From positions 558,001 to 622,000 of the forward strand of contig NZ_JABEMC010000001.1 in the NCBI RefSeq assembly GCF_013004595.1: 64,000 nucleotides of DNA, written 5' to 3'. Positions within the stretch are counted from its first letter, which is position 1; each line of letters opens with the position of its first letter. Below, in pieces: positions 17,209 to 25,239 of this stretch. The notes below the pieces were generated by a model. It was given only the letters and a program-made list of their open reading frames with translations, did not search any database and was not told the origin of the DNA. The stretch comes from Brevibacterium luteolum. Lineage in GTDB: Bacteria; Actinomycetota; Actinomycetes; Actinomycetales; Brevibacteriaceae. A program made the position numbers and the translations under genes.

Positions 17209-17814
17209 GTGAGCAGCCTGGCACACGCTGAGGGAACCGAGCCGGAACCGCACCGCACCGTGCGGCTGATGGTCAACGGCACAGCGCACGAGATCTCCGT
17301 CGCCGACCGCCGGCTGCTCTCCGACGCCCTGCGCCACGATATCGGGCTGACTGGTACCCACGTCGGCTGCGAACACGGAGTGTGCGGCGCCTGCACCATC
17401 CAGGTCGACGGCAAGCCGATGCGCTCCTGCCTCATGCTCGCTGTCGCCGCCGAAGGCAGCGACCTCCGCACCGTCGAAGGCATCGGCAATGACCCCGAGC
17501 GCCCTTCCGATGTGCAGCAGGCGTTCATCGACTGCCACGGCCTGCAGTGCGGCTTCTGCACTCCTGGGTTCATCACCACGATCGACGCGTTCATCGAGGA
17601 GAACCCCGACCCCACACCCGAGGAGGCCCGCGAGGCGATCTCCGGGAACCTGTGCCGCTGCACCGGCTACCAGAACATCGTCGCCTCCGTGCTGCGGGCA
17701 GCCGAACTGCGCAGGACCGGATCCGTTCCCGAGGCGGCCGCCGCCTCGGGTGCGGGCGACAGGGAATCCGGCGCGGACGGGGCACCCGGCTCGGACGGGG
17801 AAGGACAGCGATGA
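17209..17814 (+). CDS. Molybdenum hydroxylase small (2Fe-2S) subunit, CoxS type
   Basis: 201-residue iron-sulfur subunit. The plant-ferredoxin-type cluster is bound by C54, C59, C62 and C74 (GCEHGVCGACT...RSC), and the second 2Fe-2S cluster by C114, C117, C149 and C151 (QCGFCTPG ... NLCRCTGY). The GTG start follows AGAAGGAG. The usual subunit ends near residue 165; here an extra Gly/Ala/Glu-rich tail of about 35 residues is encoded partly by an inverted copy of the dispersed decamer CCCGAGGCGG. The stop overlaps the large-subunit ATG (ATGA). Confidence 0.93.
   Translation: MSSLAHAEGTEPEPHRTVRLMVNGTAHEISVADRRLLSDALRHDIGLTGTHVGCEHGVCGACTIQVDGKPMRSCLMLAVAAEGSDLRTVEGIGNDPERPSDVQQAFIDCHGLQCGFCTPGFITTIDAFIEENPDPTPEEAREAISGNLCRCTGYQNIVASVLRAAELRRTGSVPEAAAASGAGDRESGADGAPGSDGEGQR
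17728..17750. repeat. Perfect inverted repeat of the CCCGAGGCGG decamer
   Basis: CCCGAGGCGG (17728-17737), a three-base loop CCG, and CCGCCTCGGG (17741-17750) form a 10-bp hairpin in the extra C-terminal tail of the 2Fe-2S subunit, about 60 bases before the large-subunit start. Confidence 0.85.
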
Positions 17815-20261
17815 CGACACGGATGTTCGGGCAGAAGATCGCCCGCAAGGAGGACCCGCGGTTGGTGACCGGCAACGGCTCCTATGTCGATGACCTGTCC
17901 TCGCCCCACACGCTGGCCGCGGCGTTCGTGCGCAGTCCGCACGCCCATGCGAAGATCCTCGACATCGACGTCTCCGGCGCCCTCGACATCGACGGCGTGT
18001 ACGCCGTGTGGACGCACGAAGACCTGCCCGGCGCAGCCGGTGAGCGGCTGCCGATGCTGCTGCCGCACCCCTCACTCATCGCGCCGAAGACCGGGTACGC
18101 GCTCGCCAAGGACGACGTCAACCACGTCGGAGAGCCGATCGCCATGGTCATCGCCGCCAACCGCTACATCGCCGAAGACGCCGCCAGCGCCGTGCACGTC
18201 GACTACGAGTACCTGCCTGCCGTCGTCGGGGTCGCGACCTCGCGCGAGGCCGAGCACGCTGTGCATGCCGATGTCGCCGACAACATCGCCGCTCACAGCA
18301 TCGACGAGGTCGGCGCGGTGGACGAGGCGATGGCCGGTGCCCCACATGTGCTCGAGATCGACCTCGACATCGAGCGCAGCGCCTGCATGCCGATGGAGGG
18401 CAAGGGCGTGCTCGCCCGCTGGAACCGCCACGATGAGAGCATGATCGTGTACTCCTCGACGCAGACTTCGACCGGACTGCGCGCGGCACTGGCAGCGAAG
18501 CTGGAGATGCCGCTGACGAAGATGGAGGTCATCACCCCCGATGTGGGCGGAGGATTCGGCGTCAAGATCAACCACCCCTGGCCCGAAGAGGTCTGCGTGG
18601 CAGCCGCCGCCCGGGCACTGGACCGGGAGATCGCCTGGACCGAGGACCGGCGCGAGCACTTCATCTCCTCCGCCCATGAGCGCCAGCAGCTCCAGCAGGT
18701 GCGCATCGGCTTCGACGACGAGGGCAAGATCCACGCCCTCGACGTGAAGTTCTGGCACGACAACGGCGCCTACCTGCCCTACGGGGTGATCCCGCCGCTC
18801 AACACCGCCACCCACGTGCTCGGGCCGTATGTCGTCCGCAACTACCGCTGCGAATGGTGGTCGCTGTACACCAACACCGTCATCGTCACCCCCTACCGCG
18901 GGGCCGGGCGCCCACAGGGCGTGTACATGATGGAACGGGCGATGGACGCGGTCGCCGATGCGCTCGGCCGCGACCGCACCGAGGTGCGCGAGGCCAACTT
19001 CGTGCGCGAGTTCCCGCATCCGATCGGCCTCGTCCTGCAGGACGGGCGCGAGGGCATCTACGACTCCGGTGACTTCCCGACCTCGATGGCCAAGCTCAAA
19101 GAGCTCATCGGCTGGGACGACTTCGCTGCCTACCGTGCGAAAGCCGCCGCCGAGGGCCGGCGGGTCGGCATCGGCGTGGCCTGCTATGTCGAAGGCACCG
19201 GCGCCGGGCCGTATGAGGGCGGGCACATCGAAGTCGAAACCTCCGGGCAGGTCAACGTGTGGACCGGCCTGACCACTCAGGGGCAGGCACACGCGACCGT
19301 GTTCGCCCAGATCGTCGCCGATGAGCTCGGAGTGCCGATCGACCGGGTCAACGTCGTCACCGGTGATACCCGCAAGACCCCCTACTCGGTGGGCACCTGG
19401 GGTTCGCGCGGGGCGGTCATGAGCGGCAACGCCGTGCACCTGACGGCGAAGAAGCTCAAGCAGAAGGCACTGACGATCGCCGGGCGCTCACTCGAAGTCG
19501 ACCCGGCCGACCTGGAGATCGTCGACGGGATCGTGCAGGTCAAAGGCGATCCCTCAGCCTCGATTCCGCTCGAGGTCATCTCGGTGATGTCGAACCCGCT
19601 GCGCTACGCCTTCGACGACGCTGCCAAGGCCGCCACCCAGTTCGGGATGCCATCCGATGAGTCGAAGCCGCCGATGCTGCCTGGTGAGTCACCGGGACTG
19701 GAGGAGCGGGACTTCTTCTCCCCGCAGCGGACCACCTTCGCCTCCGGCATGCACGCCGCGATCGTCGAGACCGACCCGGAAACCGCCGACATCACGGTGC
19801 TGCGCTACTGCGTCGTCCACGACTGCGGCAAGATGATCAACCCGCTCGTCGTCGAAGGACAGGTGCTCGGCGGCGTCGCGCAGGGGATCGCCGGGGCACT
19901 GTACGAGAAAATGGCCTACGACGAGACCGGCCAGCTGCTCAACGCCTCCTTCATGGACTTCCTTATGCCGTTCGCCAGCGAGATCCCGCCTGTCGAAACC
20001 GACCACCTGGAGACCCCGAGCCCGCTCAACCCCCTCGGCATCAAGGGCGCCGGTGAGGCCGGGACGATCCCCGGTGCCTCGGTCATCGCCTCGGCGATCG
20101 AAGACGCTGAAGGCTTCCCCATCACCCGCATGCCGATCTCCCCATCAGAGCTGTGGGAGCTGCGTGAGAAGCATGCCGCCGGCCAGTGGCCGTCCCTCCA
20201 GCATCCGGCCTGCGTGCCGGAGACCGACACCGCACGAGCAGAAGAAAAGGTGACCCGATGA
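17811..20261 (+). CDS. Molybdenum hydroxylase large (Mo-cofactor) subunit, CoxL/XdhA family
   Basis: 816-residue catalytic subunit of a xanthine-oxidase-family molybdenum hydroxylase. It starts RKEDPRLVTGNGSYVDDL, has the cofactor motif DVGGGFGVK (residues about 243-251), PYRGAGRP (about 362-369), and the catalytic glutamate in GIKGAGEAGT (E at about 749). The form I CO dehydrogenase loop AYxCSFR is absent, so it is not an energy-conserving CO dehydrogenase; hydroxylation of a heterocycle or aldehyde is more likely. The ATG overlaps the small subunit stop and sets the start; an upstream extension of the same frame runs through the small subunit gene and is a shadow. XdhC, MoxR, VWA and MobA-like proteins encoded upstream probably mature it. 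Confidence 0.93.
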   Translation: MTTRMFGQKIARKEDPRLVTGNGSYVDDLSSPHTLAAAFVRSPHAHAKILDIDVSGALDIDGVYAVWTHEDLPGAAGERLPMLLPHPSLIAPKTGYALAKDDVNHVGEPIAMVIAANRYIAEDAASAVHVDYEYLPAVVGVATSREAEHAVHADVADNIAAHSIDEVGAVDEAMAGAPHVLEIDLDIERSACMPMEGKGVLARWNRHDESMIVYSSTQTSTGLRAALAAKLEMPLTKMEVITPDVGGGFGVKINHPWPEEVCVAAAARALDREIAWTEDRREHFISSAHERQQLQQVRIGFDDEGKIHALDVKFWHDNGAYLPYGVIPPLNTATHVLGPYVVRNYRCEWWSLYTNTVIVTPYRGAGRPQGVYMMERAMDAVADALGRDRTEVREANFVREFPHPIGLVLQDGREGIYDSGDFPTSMAKLKELIGWDDFAAYRAKAAAEGRRVGIGVACYVEGTGAGPYEGGHIEVETSGQVNVWTGLTTQGQAHATVFAQIVADELGVPIDRVNVVTGDTRKTPYSVGTWGSRGAVMSGNAVHLTAKKLKQKALTIAGRSLEVDPADLEIVDGIVQVKGDPSASIPLEVISVMSNPLRYAFDDAAKAATQFGMPSDESKPPMLPGESPGLEERDFFSPQRTTFASGMHAAIVETDPETADITVLRYCVVHDCGKMINPLVVEGQVLGGVAQGIAGALYEKMAYDETGQLLNASFMDFLMPFASEIPPVETDHLETPSPLNPLGIKGAGEAGTIPGASVIASAIEDAEGFPITRMPISPSELWELREKHAAGQWPSLQHPACVPETDTARAEEKVTR

Positions 20262-20962
20262 AGATCTCCTCGACCGCCACGATGAACGCCGACCCGCAGA
20301 CAGCCTGGGACGCCTTCCACAATGAGAAGATTCTCGCGGCCACCATCCCCGGCGTGGAGTCCTTCAGCGATGAAGGCGGCGGGAAGTATGCGGTCGTCGT
20401 GACGATGGGGGTCGCGGCGATCAAGGGCACCTACAACGGCACCGTCGTCTTCTCCGAAGAGCGTGAGCCCGAATCCTTCGTGCTCACCGTCAACGGGGCC
20501 GGGGGACCGGGCACCATCGGCGCCGAGGTCGCGGTGCAGCTCAGCGCCGCCGAAGACGGGGGCAGCACCGTGACCTGGGAGGCCGATGCGATCCTCGGCG
20601 GGCCGATCGGCGGGGTCGGGCAGCGGATGCTCGGCGGTGTCGCCAAGCGGATCGCGACGAAGTTCTTCGCCGATATCGACAGGGCGATCGCCGAGGGCGT
20701 GCCGGAAGCCGGCGAGCAGGCCGCACCCGGTGCACAGGCCGGCGCACCGGCAGCAGCCAACTCCCGCTCACTGTCGGACACAGGACTCGTGACAGCACCG
20801 GGGTCCGAGGGCTCAGCAATCAGCGGCGCCGCCGGGCACGCACCGGCGGCAGCCGGGGCGTGCAGCCCGGGGACCGGCGGCTTCCTCACCGGCATGGCCG
20901 CCGGTGCCGGTATCGCGCTGCTCGGTGTTGTCGTCGGAGCGATCATCAGCGGCCGGCGCTGA
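20258..20962 (+). CDS. CoxG/SRPBCC family protein with C-terminal membrane anchor
   Basis: 234-residue protein with an N-terminal CoxG-type SRPBCC domain (residues about 1-150: MKISSTATMNADPQTAWDAF, TIPGVESF), a Gly/Ala/Pro/Ser-rich linker of about 55 residues, and a C-terminal membrane helix (GFLTGMAAGAGIALLGVVVG) ending in ISGRR. CoxG homologues accompany CoxMSL enzymes and are thought to dock them to the membrane and the quinone pool; the tethered architecture here fits that. It overlaps the large-subunit stop as ATGA and closes the operon. The 66-bp gap before the next gene shows no strong terminator. Confidence 0.87.
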   Translation: MKISSTATMNADPQTAWDAFHNEKILAATIPGVESFSDEGGGKYAVVVTMGVAAIKGTYNGTVVFSEEREPESFVLTVNGAGGPGTIGAEVAVQLSAAEDGGSTVTWEADAILGGPIGGVGQRMLGGVAKRIATKFFADIDRAIAEGVPEAGEQAAPGAQAGAPAAANSRSLSDTGLVTAPGSEGSAISGAAGHAPAAAGACSPGTGGFLTGMAAGAGIALLGVVVGAIISGRR

Positions 20963-21016
20963 TCATCGCGGGTGAGGCGGCTCACAGCAGAACCACCGGG
21001 CGGGGCTGCCCATGAC

Positions 21017-21022
21017 TAGACT
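21017..21022 (+). promoter_or_regulatory. Candidate -10 (TAGACT) of the FAH hydrolase gene
   Basis: TAGACT ends six bases before the ATG at 21029, which would make the transcript start at or next to the start codon (leaderless). No clear -35 is seen about 17 bases upstream, and the gene lacks a ribosome site. Confidence 0.4.
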
Positions 21023-21028
21023 GTAGCC

Positions 21029-21835
21029 ATGCGCATTGTCAGATTCGTCCACAACGATGAACCCACCTACGGCGTCGTCGAAGGCGAGCTCGGCGAGATC
21101 GTCGACGGTCGGGCCGACACCTCGGGCCTGGAGATCGCCGTCCTCGACTCGGACCCCTTCTTCAGCCCCGCCCAGTCCACCGGCGACCGCCTGACCTACG
21201 ACGAGGTCCGCCTGCTGGCCCCCATCATCCCGCGCTCGAAGATCGTGTGCGTCGGCAGGAACTTCGCCGACCACGCCGCCGAACTCGGAAACGACGTGCC
21301 GGTCTCCCCGCTGACCTTCTTCAAGCCCAACACCGCCGTCATCGGCCCCGGCGACCCGATCCGCATCCCGGCGATCAGCGAGCACGTCAGCTATGAAGCC
21401 GAGCTCGGCGTCGTCATCGGCCGGGTCGCCAAACAGGTCAGCGCCGAACAGGCCTACGACACCGTGCTCGGCTACCTCGCCGGCAATGATGTCACCCTGC
21501 GCGACATCCAGGACACCGACAAGCAGTGGTCACGTGCCAAGGGCTTCGACACCTCCTGCCCGCTGGGCCCGTGGATCGAAACCGACTTCGCCCCCGAAGC
21601 CGTCGCCATCCGCTCGTGGGTCGACGGCGAGCAGCGCCAGAACGGCACGACCGAGGATTTCATTTTCGACATCCCGACCCTCATCGAGCACATCACCGAG
21701 ACGATCACGCTGCTGCCCGGCGATGTCATCCTCACCGGCACCCCGGCAGGAGTCGGGAAGATCGAAGCCGGCCAGCACGTCTCGGTGGCCATCGAGGGGC
21801 TCGGACTGCTCGAGAACCCGGTGATGGACGCCTGA
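21029..21835 (+). CDS. Fumarylacetoacetate hydrolase family protein
   Basis: 268-residue FAH-fold hydrolase with a short N-terminal extension domain (MRIVRFVHNDEPTYGVVEG) seen in actinobacterial homologues. Core motifs are CVGRNFADHAAELG (residues about 72-85), the metal ligands in EAELGVVIG (about 129-137), GNDVTLRDIQ (about 152-161) and GDVILTGTPAGVG (about 231-243). Relatives act on acylpyruvates, oxaloacetate or tautomers; the exact substrate is not given by the sequence. The position directly before gltX is conserved in actinobacteria (Rv2993c in M. tuberculosis), which marks the end of the catabolic island and the start of core genome. Confidence 0.87.
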   Translation: MRIVRFVHNDEPTYGVVEGELGEIVDGRADTSGLEIAVLDSDPFFSPAQSTGDRLTYDEVRLLAPIIPRSKIVCVGRNFADHAAELGNDVPVSPLTFFKPNTAVIGPGDPIRIPAISEHVSYEAELGVVIGRVAKQVSAEQAYDTVLGYLAGNDVTLRDIQDTDKQWSRAKGFDTSCPLGPWIETDFAPEAVAIRSWVDGEQRQNGTTEDFIFDIPTLIEHITETITLLPGDVILTGTPAGVGKIEAGQHVSVAIEGLGLLENPVMDA

Positions 21836-21853
21836 GCCGCACCCAGGCGACCA

Positions 21854-21884
21854 CCGCCTCGGGACCGGAGACCTCCGCCTCGGG
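21854..21884. repeat. Two direct copies of CCGCCTCGGG in the gap before gltX
   Basis: CCGCCTCGGGA at 21854-21864 and again at 21875-21885, period 21, with similar flanks (CCGGAGAC / TCGGTGTC). This is the same decamer found dispersed through the window; here it is intergenic. Confidence 0.8.
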
Positions 21885-21940
21885 ATCGGTGTCACCCCAC
21901 CAGCCACCAGCACACGCATCGACGAAGAACGAAGGAAACT

Positions 21941-23431
21941 GTGAGCGTCAAAGTCCGCTTCTGCCCATCGCCCACCGGCACCCCGCACGTCGGGATGGTC
22001 CGCACCGCCCTGTTCAACTGGGCGTACGCCCGCCACACCGGCGGCACATTCGTCTTCCGCATCGAGGACACCGACGCCAGCCGCGACTCCGAGGAGTCCT
22101 ACGGCCAGGTGCTCGAGGCGATGCGCTGGCTCGGCCTCGACTGGGATGAGGGCATCGACGTCGGCGGACCCGACGGACCCTACCGGCAGTCCCAGCGCGG
22201 CGAGATCTACCAGGGCATCATCACCCGCCTCGTCGACGCCGGCCACCTCTACGAGTCCTTCTCCACCAACGAGGAAGTCGAGGCCCGCCACAAAGCCGCC
22301 GGCCGCGACCCGAAGCTCGGCTACGACGGCTACGACCGCGACCTGACCGACGAGCAGAAGGCCGCTTTCCGCGCCGAGGGCCGCGAACCGGTGCTGCGCG
22401 TGCGCATGCCCGATGAGGACATCACCTTCACCGACCTCGTCCGCGGCGAGATCACCTTCAAGGCCGGGTCTGTGCCGGACTTCGTCGTCGTGCGCTCAGG
22501 CGGACAGCCGCTGTACACCTTCGTCAACCCCGTCGACGACGCTCTCATGGGCATCACCCACGTGCTGCGCGGCGAGGACCTGCTGTCCTCGACCCCGCGC
22601 CAGATCGTCCTCTACGAAGCGCTCAAGGACATCGGGGTTGCTGAGCAGACCCCTGAGTTCGGCCACCTGCCCTACGTCATGGGCCAGGGCAACAAGAAGC
22701 TCTCGAAGCGCGACCCGGAATCCAACCTGTTCCTCCACCGCGACAACGGCTTCATCCGCGAAGGCCTCATCAACTACCTCGGCCTGCTCGGCTGGTCGAT
22801 CGGACCCGACCGCGACGTCTTCACCGTCGAGGAATTCATCGAGGCCTTCGACATCCACGACGTGCTGCCCAACCCGGCCCGCTTCGACGTCAAGAAGGCC
22901 ACCGCCATCAACGGCGACCACATCCGCATGCTCGACGCCGCTGACTTCCGCACCCGGCTCGTGCCCTACCTGCAGCGCGCCGGCATCGTCGGTGAGCAGC
23001 TCAGCGCCCGGGAGAACGAGATCCTCACCGCCGCCGCCCCGCTCGTGCAGACCCGCATGAACCTCCTCGGCGAAGCACCGGACCTGCTCGGCTTCCTCTT
23101 CACGGCAGATGCCGACCTGGAGCTCACCGCCGACGGGCTCAAGACGCTCAAGGACACCGCCCCCGAGGTGCTTGCTGCCTCCCTGCGCGTGCTCGAACCA
23201 CTCGATGACTGGTCGACCCAGGCGATCCAGGACGCCCTGCAGACCGCGCTCGTCGAGGAGATGGGCATCAAACCGCGCCTGGCCTTCGGGCCGCTGCGCG
23301 TGGCCGTGTCCGGCCGCCGGGTCTCTCCGCCACTGTTCGAGTCGATGGAGATCCTCGGCAAGGACTCCTCGCTGACCCGCCTGCGGGCGCTCGCCGATCG
23401 CCTCGCCGACGGCGAGGAGCAGGACGCCTGA
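21941..23431 (+). CDS. gltX: Glutamyl-tRNA synthetase
   Basis: 496-residue class I aminoacyl-tRNA synthetase charging tRNA-Glu. The HIGH-type motif is [10 protein letters not shown] (residues about 8-17) and the KMSKS-type motif is KKLSKRD (about 250-256). [10 protein letters not shown] (about 40-49) binds the amino acid and ATP site. Length and order are those of the normal bacterial enzyme. The GTG start follows AAGGAAAC. In most actinobacteria this enzyme also mischarges tRNA-Gln for the amidotransferase route; genes for tRNA-Gln and tRNA-Glu lie 4 kb downstream. It is followed after one base by the aminopeptidase gene. Confidence 0.96.
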   Translation: MSVKVRFCPSPTGTPHVGMVRTALFNWAYARHTGGTFVFRIEDTDASRDSEESYGQVLEAMRWLGLDWDEGIDVGGPDGPYRQSQRGEIYQGIITRLVDAGHLYESFSTNEEVEARHKAAGRDPKLGYDGYDRDLTDEQKAAFRAEGREPVLRVRMPDEDITFTDLVRGEITFKAGSVPDFVVVRSGGQPLYTFVNPVDDALMGITHVLRGEDLLSSTPRQIVLYEALKDIGVAEQTPEFGHLPYVMGQGNKKLSKRDPESNLFLHRDNGFIREGLINYLGLLGWSIGPDRDVFTVEEFIEAFDIHDVLPNPARFDVKKATAINGDHIRMLDAADFRTRLVPYLQRAGIVGEQLSARENEILTAAAPLVQTRMNLLGEAPDLLGFLFTADADLELTADGLKTLKDTAPEVLAASLRVLEPLDDWSTQAIQDALQTALVEEMGIKPRLAFGPLRVAVSGRRVSPPLFESMEILGKDSSLTRLRALADRLADGEEQDA

Positions 23432-23432
23432 G

Positions 23433-24737
23433 ATGACTGACACCGCTACCGTGGTCCCAGGCCTGCACCTGCCCGGGCTGACCGTCGAAGAGCTCACCCT
23501 CACCGTGCCCGTCGACCGCGGCTACGGTCAGCCGCTGTCCACCTCGGGAACGGGGGAGGAGCCGGCCACACTCGAGGTCTTCGCCCGGATCCTGGGCACG
23601 AAGGACTCGGCCAAGCCCTACCTGCTGTACCTGCAGGGCGGGCCCGGGCACGAGGCGTTCCGCGCCACCCAGTCGAGCCCCGGCTGGATCGAACGGGCGC
23701 TCAAGGACTTCCGCATCGTCATGCTCGACCAGCGCGGCACCGGCCGCTCGACCCCCATCGGCTGGGTCGACGGGCACATCACCGGCCTGCCGGCCGGTCT
23801 CGATGCAACCGATCCCGAGGCGGTGGCTGGGTACCTGACTCACCTGCGGGCCGATTCGATCATCGCCGATGCCGAAGACGTCCGGCAGGCGCTCGGGGCC
23901 GAGCAGTGGAGTGTGCTCGGGCAGTCCTTCGGCGGGTTCTGCACGCTGCGGTACCTGAACGAGCATCCTGAGGTCATCCGCGAGGCTCTGTTCACCGGCG
24001 GGCTGCCGGCCGTCGGCGGGCACCCGCGGGAGGTCTACGCCGCGACCTGGCAGCAGATGACGGCCAAGTCCCGGGCCTTCACCGCCCGGTACCCGCGCGC
24101 GGCCGAGAAGTTGAAGGCGCTCAGCGCCCGCGCTGAATCCGGTCTGGAGCTGCCCGACGGCACGATCGCCACCGGCGATCACGTGCGGTTGCTCGGCCAC
24201 TTCCTCGGTGCCTCGGGCGGGGCCGAACGGCTGGCCTACCTGCTCGAAGGCGACATCGACACCGCCGCCTTCCGCTACGACTTCGCCGCGGCCCTGCCGT
24301 TTGCCGGCCGCAACCCGCTGTACGCGGTCGTGCACGAAAGTTGCTGGGCTGATGGCGTCGTCACCGACTGGGCCGCTGAAGCGGCGATGCCCGAGGCGGT
24401 GCGCACCGACCCGACGCTGCTGGCCGGTGAGCACATGACTCCGGCCGTGTTCACCACCGGCCCGCTTGCGGTGTGGAAGGACATCGCCGAACGCGTGGCC
24501 GCACACGAGTGGCCACGGCTGTGGGATGCCGAGAAGCTGCGGAGCGCTGAGGTGCCGGCGGCTGCTGCGGTGTACTTCGAGGACGCCTATGTGCCCCAGC
24601 AGTTCTCTCTGGCGACCGCCGCGCTGCTGCCGCAGATGCGGCCGTGGGTGACGAACGAGTACGAGCACAACGGACTCTCGGCATCCTCAGGCGCGGTGCT
24701 CGACCGATTGCTCAAGCTCACCCGCGACGAAATCTGA
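23433..24737 (+). CDS. pip: Prolyl aminopeptidase (proline iminopeptidase), S33 family, long Aeromonas-type
   Basis: 434-residue alpha/beta hydrolase removing N-terminal proline from peptides. The oxyanion motif is LQGGPGHEAF (residues about 66-75), LDQRGTGRSTP follows at about 96-106, the nucleophile is in GQSFGGFCTLRYL (about 164-176), the acid in VYFEDAYVP (about 380-388), and the histidine in ITNEYEHNGL-like VTNEYEHNGL (about 405-414). Sequence layout matches the roughly 425-residue Aeromonas sobria enzyme rather than the short 300-residue type. The ATG lies one base after the gltX stop. Its last 150 coding bases recur in diverged form at 24975-25128. Confidence 0.88.
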   Translation: MTDTATVVPGLHLPGLTVEELTLTVPVDRGYGQPLSTSGTGEEPATLEVFARILGTKDSAKPYLLYLQGGPGHEAFRATQSSPGWIERALKDFRIVMLDQRGTGRSTPIGWVDGHITGLPAGLDATDPEAVAGYLTHLRADSIIADAEDVRQALGAEQWSVLGQSFGGFCTLRYLNEHPEVIREALFTGGLPAVGGHPREVYAATWQQMTAKSRAFTARYPRAAEKLKALSARAESGLELPDGTIATGDHVRLLGHFLGASGGAERLAYLLEGDIDTAAFRYDFAAALPFAGRNPLYAVVHESCWADGVVTDWAAEAAMPEAVRTDPTLLAGEHMTPAVFTTGPLAVWKDIAERVAAHEWPRLWDAEKLRSAEVPAAAAVYFEDAYVPQQFSLATAALLPQMRPWVTNEYEHNGLSASSGAVLDRLLKLTRDEI

Positions 24738-24791
24738 GACCTCGATGCCCTGCCCGGTATCCGGAATCGCGGGTGTGACATTGCCGAGACG

Positions 24792-24974
24792 ATGCACCGC
24801 ATCATCGCGATGGGCTCCGGCGGTCTGGACACGATGCCGCACAACGGGGCGATCTGTCGCTGCTCATCATCTGCAACCTCACCTACCGCGACTCCCACAA
24901 GGACATCTTCGTCATTACGCTGGCTATCACCTCAGCGGTGACGCTCCTGATGATCGCGATCCTGTCGATCTTCG
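24792..24974 (+). pseudogene. GntP-family permease fragment, frameshifted
   Basis: Translation from 24792 gives MHRIIAMGSGGLDTMPHNGA, the C-terminal region of GntP-type gluconate/hydroxybutyrate permeases (xSGGxDTLPHNGA). After a one-base frame change near 24855 the match continues as SLLIICNLTYRDSHKDIFVI and a hydrophobic stretch up to ILSIFG. Only this piece of about 60 codons is left; it runs straight into the aminopeptidase-like fragment. The 645-base open frame across the region is a composite of both and is not a gene. Confidence 0.75.
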
Positions 24975-25128
24975 GTGGGATGCCGAGAAGCTGCGTCGAG
25001 CCGAGGTGGTGGCGGCTGCCGCGGTGTACTTCGAGGACGCCTGTGTTCCCCAGCAGTACTCCCTGGCAACCGCCTCACTGCTGCCGCAGATGCGGCCATG
25101 GGTGACCAACGAGTATGAGCACAACGGG
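24975..25128 (+). pseudogene. Diverged copy of the prolyl aminopeptidase 3' end
   Basis: These 154 bases align without gaps to 24521-24674 of the intact aminopeptidase gene and encode WDAEKLRRAEVVAAAAVYF, FEDACVPQQYSLATASLLP and VTNEYEHNGL. Several substitutions, some changing residues, show it is not a fresh duplication; it may be the relic of a second aminopeptidase gene. It has no start and breaks off after the catalytic-histidine motif. Confidence 0.85.
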
Positions 25129-25239
25129 CTGCCGTGCGCAATTTCATGCGCCCGTTTCACCGGGGATCGTTTGTCCGCAGGACACAAGACCCTTGTGGCC
25201 AGAGTTCGCTCTGACAGTCGCCAGGCATTAAAGGGGCAT
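25129..25239. other. Non-coding tail of the scar region
   Basis: About 110 bases between the aminopeptidase fragment and the end of the leftward orphan gene. It is lower in G+C than its surroundings, has a short inverted repeat GCGCAATTTCATGCGC (25137-25152), and shows no gene or RNA I can recognise. Confidence 0.5.

Noticed and set aside
17811..20261. Large subunit as a form I carbon monoxide dehydrogenase (CoxL)
   Set aside because: The AYxCSFR active-site loop is missing; PYRGAGRP is found instead, so only family membership is claimed.
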